From: Hymenopellis radicata
Taxonomy: Eukaryota; Basidiomycota; Agaricomycetes; Agaricales; Physalacriaceae
Direction: 5' to 3'
Assembly (NCBI GenBank): GCA_015501595.1
Contig: JADNRX010000026.1
Span: 1 to 64,000, forward strand
DNA: 64,000 nt
In this document: one piece after another, positions 10,478 to 22,550 of the stretch
How positions within the stretch are numbered: the stretch's first letter is position 1
How the letters are laid out: every line of letters begins with the position of its first letter
Notes under the pieces: generated by a model
What the model was told of the DNA's origin: nothing
Seen by the model: only the letters and a program-made list of their open reading frames with translations
Databases searched by the model: none
Made by a program: the position numbers and the translations under genes

Positions 10478-11803
10478 GGTTGGTTCGGGAATGGGTGGCC
10501 AGACAGGACGGGCTGGGAGGAGTGATAAAGGACAACTGAAAGCCGACTCTCGTTATATGCTGGTCCCCCACAGCCTTCCGAGCTAAATCTACATAGAACG
10601 TACAGCTGTGACATCAATCTCTAGCACCGCTCGTGGGTACTGTTCTTGGTAGAAACAAAGCTCGAACGGCGCATATGTCGAATGCCAGTGAGAGCGATAA
10701 CGAATCTGAGGACGTTGAGAGACAGTCGCCCCGAATAAGTGTTTGCATAGATAAGCAGACCATGGCAGGAGTTGGGCAGGTGTATGGTCGTCAAAAGTAT
10801 TTAAGTAACACGGGTATGGAAGAAGAACAGATCTTTACGAAACTTGCGTGGCAGTTGAAGATGGAACCTGAGGAAGCTGCAGTCAGCAGGTCTCTTAAAA
10901 ACTGATGAGTGCTACAGTGCCCAACACTGGTTTAATGGAAGGAGGACCTACTGCAAGCGAACTTGCCACTGCCTCAACCTGCCTCAAGGCCCCAGGAAGC
11001 TCCCCTACACCGCCGGCGAGCCTCAGAGCCTCAAGTATTCAAAAATCACTGGGGATGATGTCGCGTACTGTGATGACAGTTACACACCTTGAAAATTCGA
11101 TTTTCTTGCTGCTCGGCAGTGCTGGGCGCCGTTGTAGGTTGATTTACCTATCATACGACCGCGAAACCAGGACGAAACTGCGCATCCACACTCCAAAACC
11201 ATAGCTCTGCCAGGTTGGTGTTGGAGGTCCTCCTCAGCCTCTGAAATATTCAACACTTCACTGGGCTTTGGGCTCTCAGAGCCTCAAATATTCAAATATT
11301 CGCCGCGATTTTGGCTCATTTTGGTCCTCGAATATTCCATTTTTCGCCGGCGGTCTAGGGGAGCTCCCCGGGGCCTCTGCCTCAACACGTATTTAGCCGC
11401 GAGTAATGTCGAACCAGCCACTCTACGCCGATGGTGGTGGTGGTGGATAGCCTTCGTTTATGGTGGTGGTTCGTATCAAGGAGCAAGTCGGCACGTGCCG
11501 TTCAACCAACATCAACAGCGCCACAGCGAACACTTCAGAACTTAAACACACAAAGAGGAGGGGGAGCACCAGGCACTGCTTCCTTTTGAGCAGGCCGTTC
11601 GCAAAAATATACGATTCCACTTCCTCCCCACCCCAAAAATCCCGTGTCCTCCCAGTGCAAGGCAGCAACTACGGTACTTTGACTACGGATGTGTATGTAC
11701 CAGATAAACAGAAGCACAAGCTAAATAAAAAAAGAAAGAGTACAAGTTACTGATGCTAACGATGAATATGTGCACTTTGCAATAGATAATTGATACAGAG
11801 TCC
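10478..11803. other. Intergenic region with AATATTC motifs and TGG microsatellite
   Basis: No gene is recognised. A plus-strand frame at 10633-10905 is acidic and open for 90 codons but matches nothing I know. A (TGG)n run lies near 11432-11448. The AATATTC cluster at 11025-11345 is listed separately. Confidence 0.45.
11025..11345. repeat. Dispersed-repeat-like cluster of AGCCTCAA-ATATTC motifs
   Basis: Variants of GAGCCTCAAATATTCAAA occur at about 11026, 11235, 11280 and 11323, the last as CCTCGAATATTCCATTTTTC. They are separated by similar G/C-rich words such as CACTGGGC. This looks like a worn non-autonomous repeat. No terminal inverted repeats or target-site duplication could be fixed by eye. 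Confidence 0.4.
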
Positions 11804-13868
11804 TCAAGCAGTAATGGCAACCTGAGACTTCGAATCCTTGTTCGCGGCGTCCTCCTTCATCTTGAGGTCCTTCTCCATCTCGTTCTTCTCCTGCTCAAGC
11901 TTCTCCAGCTTCTCCTTCACAGAGGCCGCGCTATTCGTGAACTTGGCGCTCTTATGGGGGCTAGGGCCGCCCATAGTGCCCGTCTCCGGTGTCGGTACGT
12001 TCACCAAAGGTGCGGTAGCCGATAGCCCGCGATGGAAAGAGGTCGGAAGTACGCGTCCTTCCGGATGTTGGAATTGACAGCTCGCGCGAGTGCAACCAGC
12101 GCCATATCTGCACGGTTGAGCACGTGGAGTGCTATGGGCGGACGGACGAGGTGGATGACTGAAAGTGCATCCTGGTCGCGTGCAAGCAGCACCAAAGCGA
12201 CAAGGGACAGCGGAGGGAGGAGGAGGATGGTGAGGCACATGGACCGGAGCAGGCGCAGGCGCAGGTGGAGGAGCATTGGCTAAGTAGTAAATTTAGTATA
12301 GCACAGATGATACCAACTAGAGAACTCACGATTGGCAGTCAAGACAGCAGGGCTAACATGCGTCTTGGCACAATCCTTGTCTTTGCAGTTCTTTCCTTGC
12401 TCACAAGGCTCTGTGCTGACAACAACGCCACTTTCCGTCGTCGCCACTGGCGAGGGATGCGCCCATCGACAATGCGGGTTTGTGCATTTCAGGGAGAACT
12501 TACACAAAGTGGGCGACTGTGGTCGCTCCGGGAACACATATGTTGTCCGTTGCTGCTGACCCACCTGACCAACAGCCGGAGTGGGCTGAGCAGAGGTGGC
12601 GATAGTGGGTGTCGGTGCAGCGATATTATGCGAAGCCTCTTCGCCAGAAGGTATCGACGACGTCTGGGAATGTCCACCACGACCACGGGCACCACCGCGT
12701 CCCCGCCCATTCCCCCGACCTCTGCCGGCTCCATTCATACCTGGAAAACCCTGTTGCCCTTGCATGCCATTCATCATGTTCATATCCATCGGCATCCCAT
12801 TTTGCATCCCGAACGCCATGCCCGAATTTAGGACTTGTTGCATAAGTGCCATCTGGTTCATGAGGATGTCGTTAATGCCTATTGGTACCCCGCCACCGGC
12901 GGCCATAGCAGCCATGGCATTCATGTCCATGCCGTTCATGGCCGGGAAACCATTCGCCATCATCATGTTAACGTCGGGAGTGTGTGTGATGTTGTCGATG
13001 CGCGACTGTATATCGTCGTTGTACCCATTCTGGTTCTGGTTCCGCGCAGGATGACCGCTTACTCTATCTATGAGGCTACGGGTGTTGGGTGGGCCATCAC
13101 GTTGCATTGCGCGGGGACCAGTCGGGACATCGGTTCGGCGAATTTTGTTGGGATGAACGGGGGAAGGGGAGCGTGCAGATGCAGTACGCTTTTGGGAGGT
13201 GGATGGTAGGGCTTGGGAAAGCGCCTGCTGATATAGGCCGCTTCGGTTGGAATTGTTCGGCGGTCGTCTTGAGGGGTCAGCACGGTGCGACGTCTCATGG
13301 ACCGGTTCTGGCACAGGTTCCGGTGCTGGCGGTTCTGCTGCTGGCTCCTCGTCTATTTCACCCTTAGCGGCCTCCACGAATAGCCAGTCTGTAAATGCGC
13401 GATCTGGAACTGTTTGAGCATGATAGGGTGCCACAGCAGGTAAATGCGTACCGAATTCGGACCCAATTACTACGAGAAATGATGTTAAAAACACTTGAAG
13501 ACTGCAAATGTAGAAAACGCCTTACAATCCTCCAATTCCGATGTGATCTGGGCTAAGCAAAGCAAGAGTCGGTCAAGCGCCAATTGTGGCAATGCAACAA
13601 ACGACGCACCAGCAGTCTTGTTATTTATTATCATGATAGTGATGTATTCCGCCATAACGTTGTCTTTCGTGTAGAGTTGAGCGTCGTCGTCGCCAGATGA
13701 ACCGAAAGACGACTCACCGCCATCTGGACTGTAACCCCGGGCAGCGAGTTCATGTTGAATAGAGCGCTAACAAGTCCAGTAAATACAACAAAACCACCGC
13801 CAAAAGGTAGAAATAAGCACCTCGAGCGCCTGAGCACGCTCAGTTCCAATAGTGAGGCCGAAAGGCAT
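11804..13868 (-). CDS. NAB2: Nab2-like nuclear poly(A)-RNA-binding zinc finger protein
   Basis: The protein binds poly(A) tails and couples mRNA packaging to nuclear export. The start MPFGLTIGTERAQALE (ATG at 13868) is followed after introns by SIQHELAARGYSPDG and DNVMAEYITIMIINNKT, then an ITSELED...FTDWLF segment. This is the PWI-like N-terminal fold of the Nab2/ZC3H14 family. The middle is rich in Met, Asn and Gly with an RGRG-type stretch (AGRGRGNGRGRGGARGRGG), a likely RNA or Mtr4/Kap104-type import contact. CCCH fingers of the C-x5-C-x4-6-C-x3-H form follow: LCKFSLKCTNPHCRWAH, CEQGKNCKDKDCAKTH, CRFGAACTRPGCTFSH and CRYGAGCTRASCQFQH. A charged coiled coil ends the protein. Two short introns near 13690 and 13790 split the N-terminal domain. 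The frame is intact. Confidence 0.88.
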
Positions 13869-16203
13869 GATAGCAAGAGGGTGATGACTGAACAAGAAGG
13901 AACGGCTTTTCACGCTCGCTGTGTCAGCACCTTCCTTTTCCATCCACAACGTGATCGACGTTTCTTGACTTGGACAATCGCGACCTGTGGGCTGAGCCTC
14001 TATTCACTGGAAAACTGGGCAACTTCTTGGACGTCTCTTTCAGCGACACTCCTGGGTGCTGCTGCTGGGCCTCTCAGAAAATATTTTCTTGACTCACAAC
14101 TAACCATTTATCTCGATGTCGTCGACTGTCCACTGCGACTACCAGGATAGGCTATAACTCGCGCCAATGTCGGGGGACCTCTTGGAAGACTAGATAACGT
14201 GTCGGAGATTTCTTCCATTATCTTGCTGCAGGTCAGTCTTCGACAACATTCTGACTTACAGGTAATCATCTGTCTCGCAAACTGTCGTGCTCAATCCTCA
14301 GAGTCGACTTGACTGCCTGTACAGGTTATAGTCCAGACCTGCTCGCTGCGACTGCTGTGGGCTGATCTCCCTCGTTGCTGTATTGCGGCATTGTCTATTA
14401 CCTGGTGCCTGGTACTAGTTCTCTATCTACGACGCGCGTTTTTAGCGCCCAGAACGCCGTCACTACCGCAGTACCCAATCCACCGCCAACGTTGTGCCAC
14501 CTTCTTTATCACCGCGCACCTTCGCGTAAGTGATACACGCGCCATGTCCCCCTTCAAATATTCTTATGGCAGCATGAGCTGTATGAAAGCCACTCCGACC
14601 GTAGAAGTCATCAAGACTCGTGTCCTAAGCACATTGCGGCTCTGTGTCTATACTGGTGCTCCTCTCAATCACTCTACTGCAACTGCTGTAAGAACGTACG
14701 GCATCCAAGCGTGTCGTACCACTCTTCGCCAGGCGCCTTTGGTGTGACACCGTCTATCTCCGAAGAACACCAATTGTGTGCCACACATGTGGTGATCGCC
14801 CACCGTTCTCTTGATGTCCTCACCCTTGACGGAGCTGTCGTTCTCCTACAGGCTACCGCTAGTCTCCGCCAGTCATTCGAACTGATGCTGAGAAAATATC
14901 ATCAGCCGGACTGGTCCGTTGATTCCCTATGCAACGATCCTTTTGTCTCAGTTTGAACGATTGACAAAGGACGCTTTCTGATAGCCCTGCTCGTCGTTAC
15001 CGAGTCAAGTTCTTTTCTCTTGACTTCCTTTTACCTGTCTCAGTCAAACCTGGTACTAGCTCCCTACGATGATATCGCACATAATTGAAAACGTGTTCCG
15101 GTGATTCTGGTACCCCAGCTGTTAAAATGTTGCGTACGCCGTAAGGTTTTATTCATTTAGACATCAAAGTTTAAGATATCTAGGCGATGGGATTTGATTC
15201 ACACACCCAGGTGGAGACAGTCGGAGCTTGATCTGACTCATGCTGTGGGTACGCGCTATATGCGTTCCAGTCGAGCTTTGACCTGCTGCTCCGCTCTCTC
15301 TATTTCCCTCGTGAACGCTGCTATCGTATCGGCGTAATATCACATAGGGCTCCATCCCATTCTGTTCGAATATTGTCATGGTATTAGTCACGCCTTCCAT
15401 CCGAAGACTGTCGACGACTATCTACAGCACGAGACTCCGACTAGTTGCCACCAGATTACCACCAGTAGATACCCATTGACAGTGCCTGGGTTCACAGCTT
15501 CAAAGTTCACGAGGCGCGTTCACCGAGTCAAATCTTAGATAGATGGTGGATGACAGAGCACAGCCCATTGCAAACAACCCATATCTGATAATCTACCTCA
15601 CATGAGAAGACACGCTGCTTTCCCTGGTCTACAGCAGGAGCGGTATCAAGAGTCCGATCCACATGCTCGATTTCAGACGGGAAGAGTCAAGGCCACGACG
15701 ATCGCGTTTACGAAGGTATGTATTGGACCCACAACGCGATACACGAATAAGCGCCTGATCTGACTAGCGCGCGTCTATCGACCATCCTAAACAGGCGCGT
15801 CACGCCGTTGTGGGTGGGCATAGGACATCCCGCTGGCAGGGTCCTTGATCAAATACGGGTAGAGATAGCAGCAACGTGGCGGCGACCATGAGGATTGTGA
15901 CGCCTGTCAACGTTCAAACGTTCAAGCTGCACTCTGTCAGTGTTGTAAAACTGTGAATGTCCATTTGTTGATGCAATGTATGTACAGAAGCATGTTATTT
16001 GTGTACATGATGTAGATGGGAGCACTATGATGATACAAGATGCAATGTAAGTAAAGAAACGTGCAGTATATAAGTAATGCTGGTATTGAAGAGTGTGGTG
16101 GTATAGAGAAACCGACGGTGGCGAGACACACAATAAACATCCTATGTATGCAAGAGTCTTGAGGGTGAAAGGAAAGTATGCACATCGGATAATAAAAATA
16201 CAG
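13869..16203. other. Long intergenic region
   Basis: About 2.3 kb without a recognisable gene. Scattered frames of 60-120 codons on both strands match no family. Near 15728-15830 the words ACCCACAACGC and CGTTGTGGGTGGG form a loose inverted repeat. The right end is the 3' flank of the cyclin gene. A 276-codon minus-strand frame (15849-16679) is a shadow of that gene plus its untranslated tail. Confidence 0.45.
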
Positions 16204-17253
16204 CTACCAGATCGTCGCACTCGCCACCGAGAACATCTTCGTTTTGAGAGGATGGCCGGTCGCACCCAGCTCCTTTGACCTCTTCCGCCGGAGGGTAAAG
16301 ACGGGGGATGTATCGACGCCACGAATCTTGGCCGAAAAATCATGGGGCCCGTTAGGCGTGACAGGAGATGGGGTGGAGGCTGGGGAGTAGGCAGAACGCG
16401 TCGGGGATGGCGTCTCTGGTGGCGGGGTTTGTTGCATGTCCCCGTAAACTTTGACACGTTTCCGCTTCGAGGACGAAGGAGAATCGCCCATCGTCGGCGT
16501 CGCCTGTCGACTCCCGTGTCCAAAGGCCGGGATCGGACTCGAAGACGATGAGGGTTCCGGAAGGGGAGTGGCAGAGGTGGAAGCAGCAGCACGAGCCGCG
16601 CGTTTCGAAACCGTCGATAGAGAGTAGGTCGGATAAGCCGCTCTGGGTTCCCCGAAATCCGTTCGAACCATGCCCTCAAAGTTTTGAAGTAGGTGCCCGT
16701 CCACGGTAAGTTCCCAATCGAGATAAGAACACATTTCGCGTTCCATCTGGTTAACCTCGCGCAGGTTAAACATGCCCTGACCTACGATAGTCCACGACTT
16801 GTTGGAGTAGGTGTCGTCGCATATTATCTTGGACGCGATCATGAAAGCGGATAAAAAGAGGCGGTGGCCAGAAGAACCGCGAGCAGTGGGGAACCGGGCC
16901 TTCAGCCGCTGGAGGAGTATTAGCGCAGCAAACGTGACAGCGTTGGCGAGTTTCGTGCGATGGAACGCGTACGCGATGAAATGGGGAAGTCTGGCGTGGA
17001 TCTGGCTGGTGGCGGGTGGACTATCAGGACACGCGAATAGATGTGTGATAAATCGCGCGCAGAGATTGGCAATCTCCTCATATCCGTAGAACGGCTGCGC
17101 CTTGTTCGCTTGTGCTGGCTGCTGGCCTCATAAGTCAGCCTTGCACATTGGCACCGTGACAATCAATCTCACCGGAGCAATGGCTTGAAATGCTGTCCTC
17201 CGATTAGGATCTTTCTTTGGTTCTGGATGTGAACCATGGGTGACAGTGGCCAT
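16204..17253 (-). CDS. Pho85-type (PCL) cyclin
   Basis: The protein should be a regulatory partner of a Pho85-like cyclin-dependent kinase, linking growth or morphogenesis to the cell cycle. The first exon MATVTHGSHPEPKKDP (ATG at 17253) joins after a roughly 55-base intron to YGYEEIANLCARFITHLF. The cyclin box follows: LPHFIAYAFHRTKLANAVTF, LLQRLKARFPTARGSSGH, FLSAFMIASKIICDDTYSNK and NQMEREMCSYLDWELTV. This matches the PCL1/2 group in order and spacing. The C-terminal third is rich in Ser, Pro and Thr, with many SP/TP sites (possible CDK phosphorylation) and the basic patch KRKRVKV that could direct nuclear import. The frame is intact. Confidence 0.9.
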
Positions 17254-19121
17254 TTACGTGTGATAACTAGACGACACAGGTTTTGAGTCTGCCCATAAAA
17301 TCGTCAGAACAAGGTTCAAACACCAACCCATTATAATAAGGGAACAGAAAGCTCCTTTCGTGTTCTGTTGAAAGAGAGCTCGAATCGGCCGTCTATCAAA
17401 AAATTCTTTGTAGGGCCAAACACACTGCCCACCCAACCCCTTTAGGGCGATCCAAATCGAGAAGACACATTCCGTAACCAGTAAAAAGTCAACAACGCTC
17501 ACCGGAGGTCGGATTGCTCGACGAACGAGTGTGAGGGAGGCCACTGCGCTTGCTGGTAGTCTTGGTTTGGAGAAGACAGAAGGACAATGTCTGGCGCCAG
17601 AGGCCGGGACACGATTAGGCGATGGAATAGGGTAAAGCCGTTTGAGGCTTGCAAGTGGGCGCCTAAGGAAGAAAGAAACAAGTCGGAGTACCGGGTGGAC
17701 AAAAGGAAGCCTATTAAAGCCAGGGCTTAATGGTGGGGATGGGAGTTCTTATGAGGGCGTGAACAGCCTTCGGTGGTGTGCACAGTTTAAAAAACTGTGA
17801 CGGGCGTCACACAAATTTGATCGCCTCTGCCACCGAGATCCGCTATTCAGATCCATACAGATCCGACTCACCTCCCTTTTCAAGCATGTTTGACGCGCGG
17901 CATAAATGTTTCGTCGTCTGCATTGCACTCATCTGAAAAAGTTCTACTACCTAGTTAAATGCTACTCTCCGAGCAAGCTACACCCTCTCCACCGTTCCCG
18001 ACGGCGTTCATCGCTGGTTGATGCATCGTAGAATGAGTCACCACCATATCTTTCCGGAATGATTCTTCGTTCCATGCTGCGAGCAGTGCTACCTGATATG
18101 ATAACCAGCGGCTAACAGGATCGTACATATACTGACATCCCGTCGCAAGCGACTCGACACAGATCTTGCACTGGATTGCACATCCTCCGGAAAAGGTAGC
18201 TGCGTGGGCTTCCTTGTGCTCAGCTGCGCTCGGGACGTGCCATGCGTCCCACACGGCTCTCGCGCGACGCGAGCCTCGTGTCTTCGAAAAACCCCTTCCA
18301 AACCCCTTCCCTCTTTTTTGGCGGATCACCGTCCCCCATCTTTCCCACATATCCCAAACGTGGCTTGCGAGTCCCCAGTACTGCCTCGCGTCAATGGCGT
18401 TGTGTGATGCTATCGAGTCATGCCTCCCCAACGTGCCAACGCACCTTATCGACACCGACGCACTCATTGTTCTCCAAAAAGGCAATTCAGTCGAAATGAG
18501 CAATAAACGCCGCTGGACATCAGAAGTTCGCGTTTGTAGCTATCGACAATCACAACACACCCTCTCAGAAGCCTCTTCGCAACTTCGCCAGATTCCGCGC
18601 GCCATCAAAGGGGTTCCAAACTTCCTAAATTTGTCTTGCTCTACTGCATTTCGCTGTGTGCTCGACGAGGCCAGACGTCCAGTGCCTGGCTCCTCGAAAT
18701 CTGCTAGTGGCACTCAAGATCCGAAGAATTCACTCAATGTCGCCATCCGGGCCCAACGACAGCGGATCGGGTCAACTGTCTACAGCCTCTGTCTCTATAC
18801 TCATTCCGAGTCACACCGCTGCATATGCATCCTCATACTGAACGCGAATTCTCTTCCCGTTGATCACGAGATTGCGTCTTCCCTGTCGGAACCGCAATGC
18901 CAGCGAAACGTGCACGACGACATCGAGTATTACAGGTGGTTGTTCTAGGGCTCACTCTGGGCACGGAGCATCGATATCAATACTACTCGGGACGAGACAG
19001 GTGGCGATTCAATACACTCCGTGCTTGTCTGTACTCGAATACATTTTTCACCTACGGCTGTTAAGTGGCGAGTCTAATTGTAGCGATACCACGTTAATAG
19101 CGCTTGCCGTTCTACTTCAAA
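17254..19121. other. Intergenic region with unassigned open frames
   Basis: Includes the 5' flank of the cyclin gene. A plus-strand frame of 260 codons (18166-18948) and an overlapping minus-strand frame of 182 codons (17955-18503) are the longest here. Neither matches a family I know and neither has convincing splice structure. I leave both unassigned. Confidence 0.4.
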
Positions 19122-20016
19122 CTATACCTCAGTGTCGATAAAACTCTTATAGAAGACCCATGCATCCAGGTACTCCTCTCCGTCTCCGTCCTTTCGCTTC
19201 AGCCGACCCGCACGCGGAATACGCCCTGCTTTCGTGAACCCCAGCCGTTCCCAAAGTCTATAAGCGAGGTAATATATCGTACTTGATATGAAAGAGTAAT
19301 CAAACACACTCACTTGATTGATGCCGTGTTATTGACATACACCAGATTAAAGACACTGGCCTGATATGCGAGCTTGGGCGCGTAGTGTACGTAGGACTTG
19401 GCCAAGACTGATCCGAATCCCCGACCGCGCTGTGCGGGCGGCACGACGAACCCCGCGTTACAAATCTAGGTGTAAGATGAAACCGATAAATATCATAACA
19501 GCCTTCAGCGCCTATAAAGGAGTACTAACATGAGAGGATCGGCCTGGGTAGTTGGGTTTGATCTGGCGAAATCCGTATCAGTGATAGATCCTTATTCCAG
19601 ACGTGATGCGTCAAGGTTCTACTCACATAGTAGTAGCCCATGACGCATTCTTCCCATGTTCGTCCCCGAGCCGTGTCGAGAAGCGCCAGTGACGATTCGC
19701 TGGGCTCAGAAATGGCGTCACTGGGGGGCGCAGACTCCTCTTTCACGTCAAGGATTGCCACAAACACGTCTGCAGCGAAGAAATAGCCCTCGAACGCGGC
19801 TTGGTCATAGGGACCTTCTTGAGGGTACGTCAAGCCCGTTTCGACCTCTGTGACGAACACGGAGCTGAGATACTCGATTAGGCCTGGGATGGCTCGAGCG
19901 GTTTGGAGCGTAAGATGATAGATAGTGACTGAACTCTCCTTCGATGAGAAGTACCACTTTGTCGGTGGAAGGACTTTTCCACTACTCCACGCTGGAATGG
20001 CGCCATAGGCAGACAT
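19122..20016 (-). CDS. GNAT-family N-acetyltransferase
   Basis: Predicted to transfer the acetyl group of acetyl-CoA to an amine; the substrate is unknown. Spliced order: MSAYGAIPAWSSG (ATG at 20016), an N-terminal alpha/beta part ending WEECVMGYYY, IKPNYPGRSSH, and ICNAGFVVPPAQRGRGFG. The last contains the acetyl-CoA-binding Q-x-x-G-x-G/A loop QRGRGFG (motif A). Then come LAKSYVHYAPKLAYQASVFN, LVYVNNTASI and RLWERLGFTKAGRIPRAGRL (motif B), with DAWVFYKSF at the end. Three or four short introns interrupt it. The order and spacing fit a group of fungal cytosolic GNATs found in yeasts and mushrooms. The frame is intact. The track frame begins at a TTG upstream; the in-frame ATG at 20016 is a better start. 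Confidence 0.87.
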
Positions 20017-20416
20017 CGTAAGTACTATGGTCAAAGTTCACGATAGGATGATCGATGAGAAAAATCAAATTTCTCCGCGTTCAAATTGAAGAAGAGACGT
20101 GCATTAGGAAAAAGCAAGGAAATGGACTTATCGAGAAAGAACGATTGCCGGGGCGAAGCTGTTTGGCATGGGACACTTTCAATTCAAGGTAATCTTTGAA
20201 GCGTGAAGCACACGGAGAATTAAAATGAAGACCCGACTTGAACTATCACAAAATCATTGTGAAGTACAATGCTTGGACTTTGTCTGGTAGCTGATTGGAT
20301 ACTTGTGTCCACATGGCAACATCGGCGCTTCATCATCGCGTCGCGTCGCGTCCGTCAACTCGCAGATCCTTCCCGGCGTTTATGGAGTGTCATGAGTCAT
20401 GCACAGCAAGGACGAG
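20017..20416. other. Short intergenic region
   Basis: Holds the upstream region of the GNAT gene and the downstream region of the glycerate kinase gene. Both genes are on the minus strand. No other gene is seen. Confidence 0.5.
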
Positions 20417-21470
20417 TCATAGCTCGCCAACCCCGACAACTTCTCGGTGTTCGTCAATTAAGATGCGAACGCCTTTACCCGACCATGGCGGTGCACGGTG
20501 GGTACCATCGCCGTCGATATAGCCATCGGTCACACCGTCACCAAAGAACACATATCCGGGGATGTACCGGTCAACGAACCTGTGGCGGGACGTTTGAATG
20601 ATGAGCGCTATGGACGCGAGCCCGAATAGAATGGATGGTTTACAATTTAACGGCATCATCGGTCATGCCCAACCCTCCATTGCGAGCTTTCATAGAGTGT
20701 TCCTGTTCGAGACGCCATTTATATATGACAGAATACGATGATGAACAATCAGCTTGACTAGCCGGTTGGAGCTGCAATTCAGAAGACGAGTCAGATACTA
20801 TAAATATGGAAGAACAATGAGCAGTCGTTACCTGAACGAAAGTGTCGAAAAAGGACCATAGCTCCAGGTACGAGTGAAGGGCCTCGTTGATAGCTTCGAG
20901 GCATTGTTTTGATCCTAGCATCGCATCCGTAAGACCAAGGGCTGATTTCTCCTTCTCCCATACAGTGGACCATCTCTCATGCAGCGCAGCAGACGAAATG
21001 GGATGGAATCCCATGCACCAGCCTTCTACGATGACAACATCGACTGGGGTTTGCACAGAATTGCCGTGCATGGGAAGACGGTCGCCCTCACCATTGAACA
21101 GGCTCTTGTCGAACACAGGGATCTCGACGTCTGCACCGGTTGTGTCCCTTAGAGCAGTCAATACTTGGATGGCGAGGTTGATATCATGAGTGCCGGGTTG
21201 GCCACGACCGCGCCACAGTGGGTTGTCTGGGTTCTTGGAAGCAAGATCAACCAGTCCAGCATGAGTGAGATAGAGATCGTCGATGGAAACGGTGGCGACG
21301 CGCAGGGAATGTGGGGGACTCGAGAGGAGTTTATGGGTGAGTCCAGTGAGATAGGACTTGCCCGAGCCTTGGGGACCTTGGAGAGCGACAAAGAGAGGCT
21401 GCAAAGGAGCCTGTCTTGCAGCAAGTTGCTTTAGAATATGCTCAGAGATGTGGCCGACTGAGGCAGACAT
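20417..21470 (-). CDS. TDA10: Tda10/GLYK-type ATP-dependent kinase (probable D-glycerate 3-kinase)
   Basis: A P-loop kinase of the plant glycerate kinase/yeast Tda10 family, thought to phosphorylate D-glycerate; the substrate in fungi is inferred. Visible motifs are Walker A LQGPQGSGKSYLT (about residues 29-41), VSIDDLYLTH, the NPLWRGRGQPGTHDINL loop, PVFDKSLFNGEGDR and VVIVEGWCMGF (Walker B-like). ELWSFFDTFVQ ends exon 1. Exon 2 gives LQPASQADCSSSYSVIYKWRLEQEHSMKA in family position. Exon 3 gives VDRYIPGYVFFGDGVTDG and ends REVVGVGEL. Introns lie at about 20772-20831 and 20581-20644. Its length of about 300 residues fits the family. It is transcribed divergently from RER1. Confidence 0.92.
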
Positions 21471-21690
21471 GACATTAAGAGTCAGAGTCGGTCCGCAGAC
21501 GGCCCGTCCTGTTTAGCTGTTCTTGAAATTGCACCTAACACCTGCTGTTTAGCTGTTGAAGAGGATATATAAACCATGTTCAAGGCATTCAAACACTTTG
21601 TTGAAGGACCTTGACTGCAAATCTTGACTATTGAAAAGGGTACTTTACGTAACCCAACATTTACACGGTTTGGACACGACCACGACAACG
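21471..21690. promoter_or_regulatory. Divergent promoter between TDA10 and RER1
   Basis: The 220 bases between the two start codons must serve both genes. TGTTTAGCTGTT occurs twice in direct orientation (21510-21521 and 21546-21557). A TATATAAA at 21566-21573 points toward RER1, about 118 bases before its ATG. The direct repeat could be a shared binding site; this is inferred. Confidence 0.5.
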
Positions 21691-22550
21691 ATGATGTCTG
21701 ACACCGACGCTGCCGACGCCACGCCCGTACAGAATGTGATGGCCACGTATTCACGACTTCAACGCCAGTACCAGCAGATCCTCGACCGCTGGACGCCTTT
21801 CATGCTCAACCGCTGGCTGGCGACGGGTGGACTGCTCTGCCTCTTTATGCTGAGAATTGTCCTCGCTCAAGGGGTGCGTATCCCCGCCTTTTGGCTCTGA
21901 TAATGTACTAATGAGTGCTTACAGTGGTATATCGGTGTGTACATCGCGTCTGACTGCAATCCATGCTAATTTGCCGGTCTTCAAATTTTCAGTCTGCTGT
22001 GAGAACCATTATTCTCTTGCTGTTAAGCATTCTCTTACAATCAACTAGACGCACACGCTATATATTTGCTCAACCTTCTGTTGGCCTTCCTGCAGCCAAA
22101 ATTCGATCCGTCGTTGCAGGAAGACCTTCTCGCTGACGAGATAGAAGAAGGTGGCGAGGAAACAAGGAGCCCTTTACCGAGCCAAAGAGACGACGAATTC
22201 CGGCCCTTCGTTAGGCGCCTTCCCGAATGGCAGTTCTGGTGAGTAAACAATTCCGAGTCTATCTTGGAGCGCTTAAATCTGTCTGTTAGGCTGTCCGCTA
22301 CCCGCGCCACCATTCTCGCCTCCTCGCTACGACGTCAGAAGTGTTCGATGTCCCCGTGTATTGGCCCATTTTGGTTGTCTACTTCTTCGTCTTGTTCGCC
22401 TTGACTATGAGACGCCAGATACAGTACGTGCCCTCTTGTCGCGCTCTTCCTCGTGCTAATCACGTCTCCGCGTTTTCCAGACACATGATCAAGTACAAAT
22501 ACATACCGTTCGATATCGGCCGCAAGACGCGGTATGGAAACGGACGATAA
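21691..22550 (+). CDS. RER1: RER1-like Golgi-to-ER retrieval receptor, frame interrupted once
   Basis: Rer1 recycles membrane proteins from the Golgi back to the ER. Exon 1 (21691-21873) carries [20 protein letters not shown], the first membrane segment. A ten-base exon (21925-21934, WYI) follows, then [18 protein letters not shown] and the acidic loop [12 protein letters not shown] ending RRLPEWQFW. The next exon starts [11 protein letters not shown]. The conserved [20 protein letters not shown] comes in a different frame, so about one base is lacking near 22321-22325. The last exon is [20 protein letters not shown] after a proper intron (about 22423-22480). All family blocks are present and clean on both sides of the break, which favours a sequence error over a dead gene. 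Confidence 0.87.

Noticed and set aside
12596..13054. Plus-strand frame of 152 codons opposite the Nab2-like gene
   Set aside because: Antisense shadow of the Met/Asn/Gly-rich region of that gene.
14390..15080. Apparent long direct repeat seeded by two copies of CCTGGTACTAG
   Set aside because: Similarity does not extend beyond about 20 bases on either side.
15849..16679. 276-codon minus-strand frame below the cyclin gene
   Set aside because: Overlaps the cyclin 3' part in another frame and matches nothing; the cyclin frame has clear family motifs.
18166..18948. 260-codon plus-strand open frame
   Set aside because: No family resemblance, no splice context, biased composition, and a long overlapping frame on the other strand. 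Kept only as a note.
20417..21470. Uridine kinase or phosphoribulokinase as identity of the P-loop kinase
   Set aside because: The RGRGQPGTHD loop and the YIPGYVFFGDG end are typical of the Tda10/glycerate kinase family.
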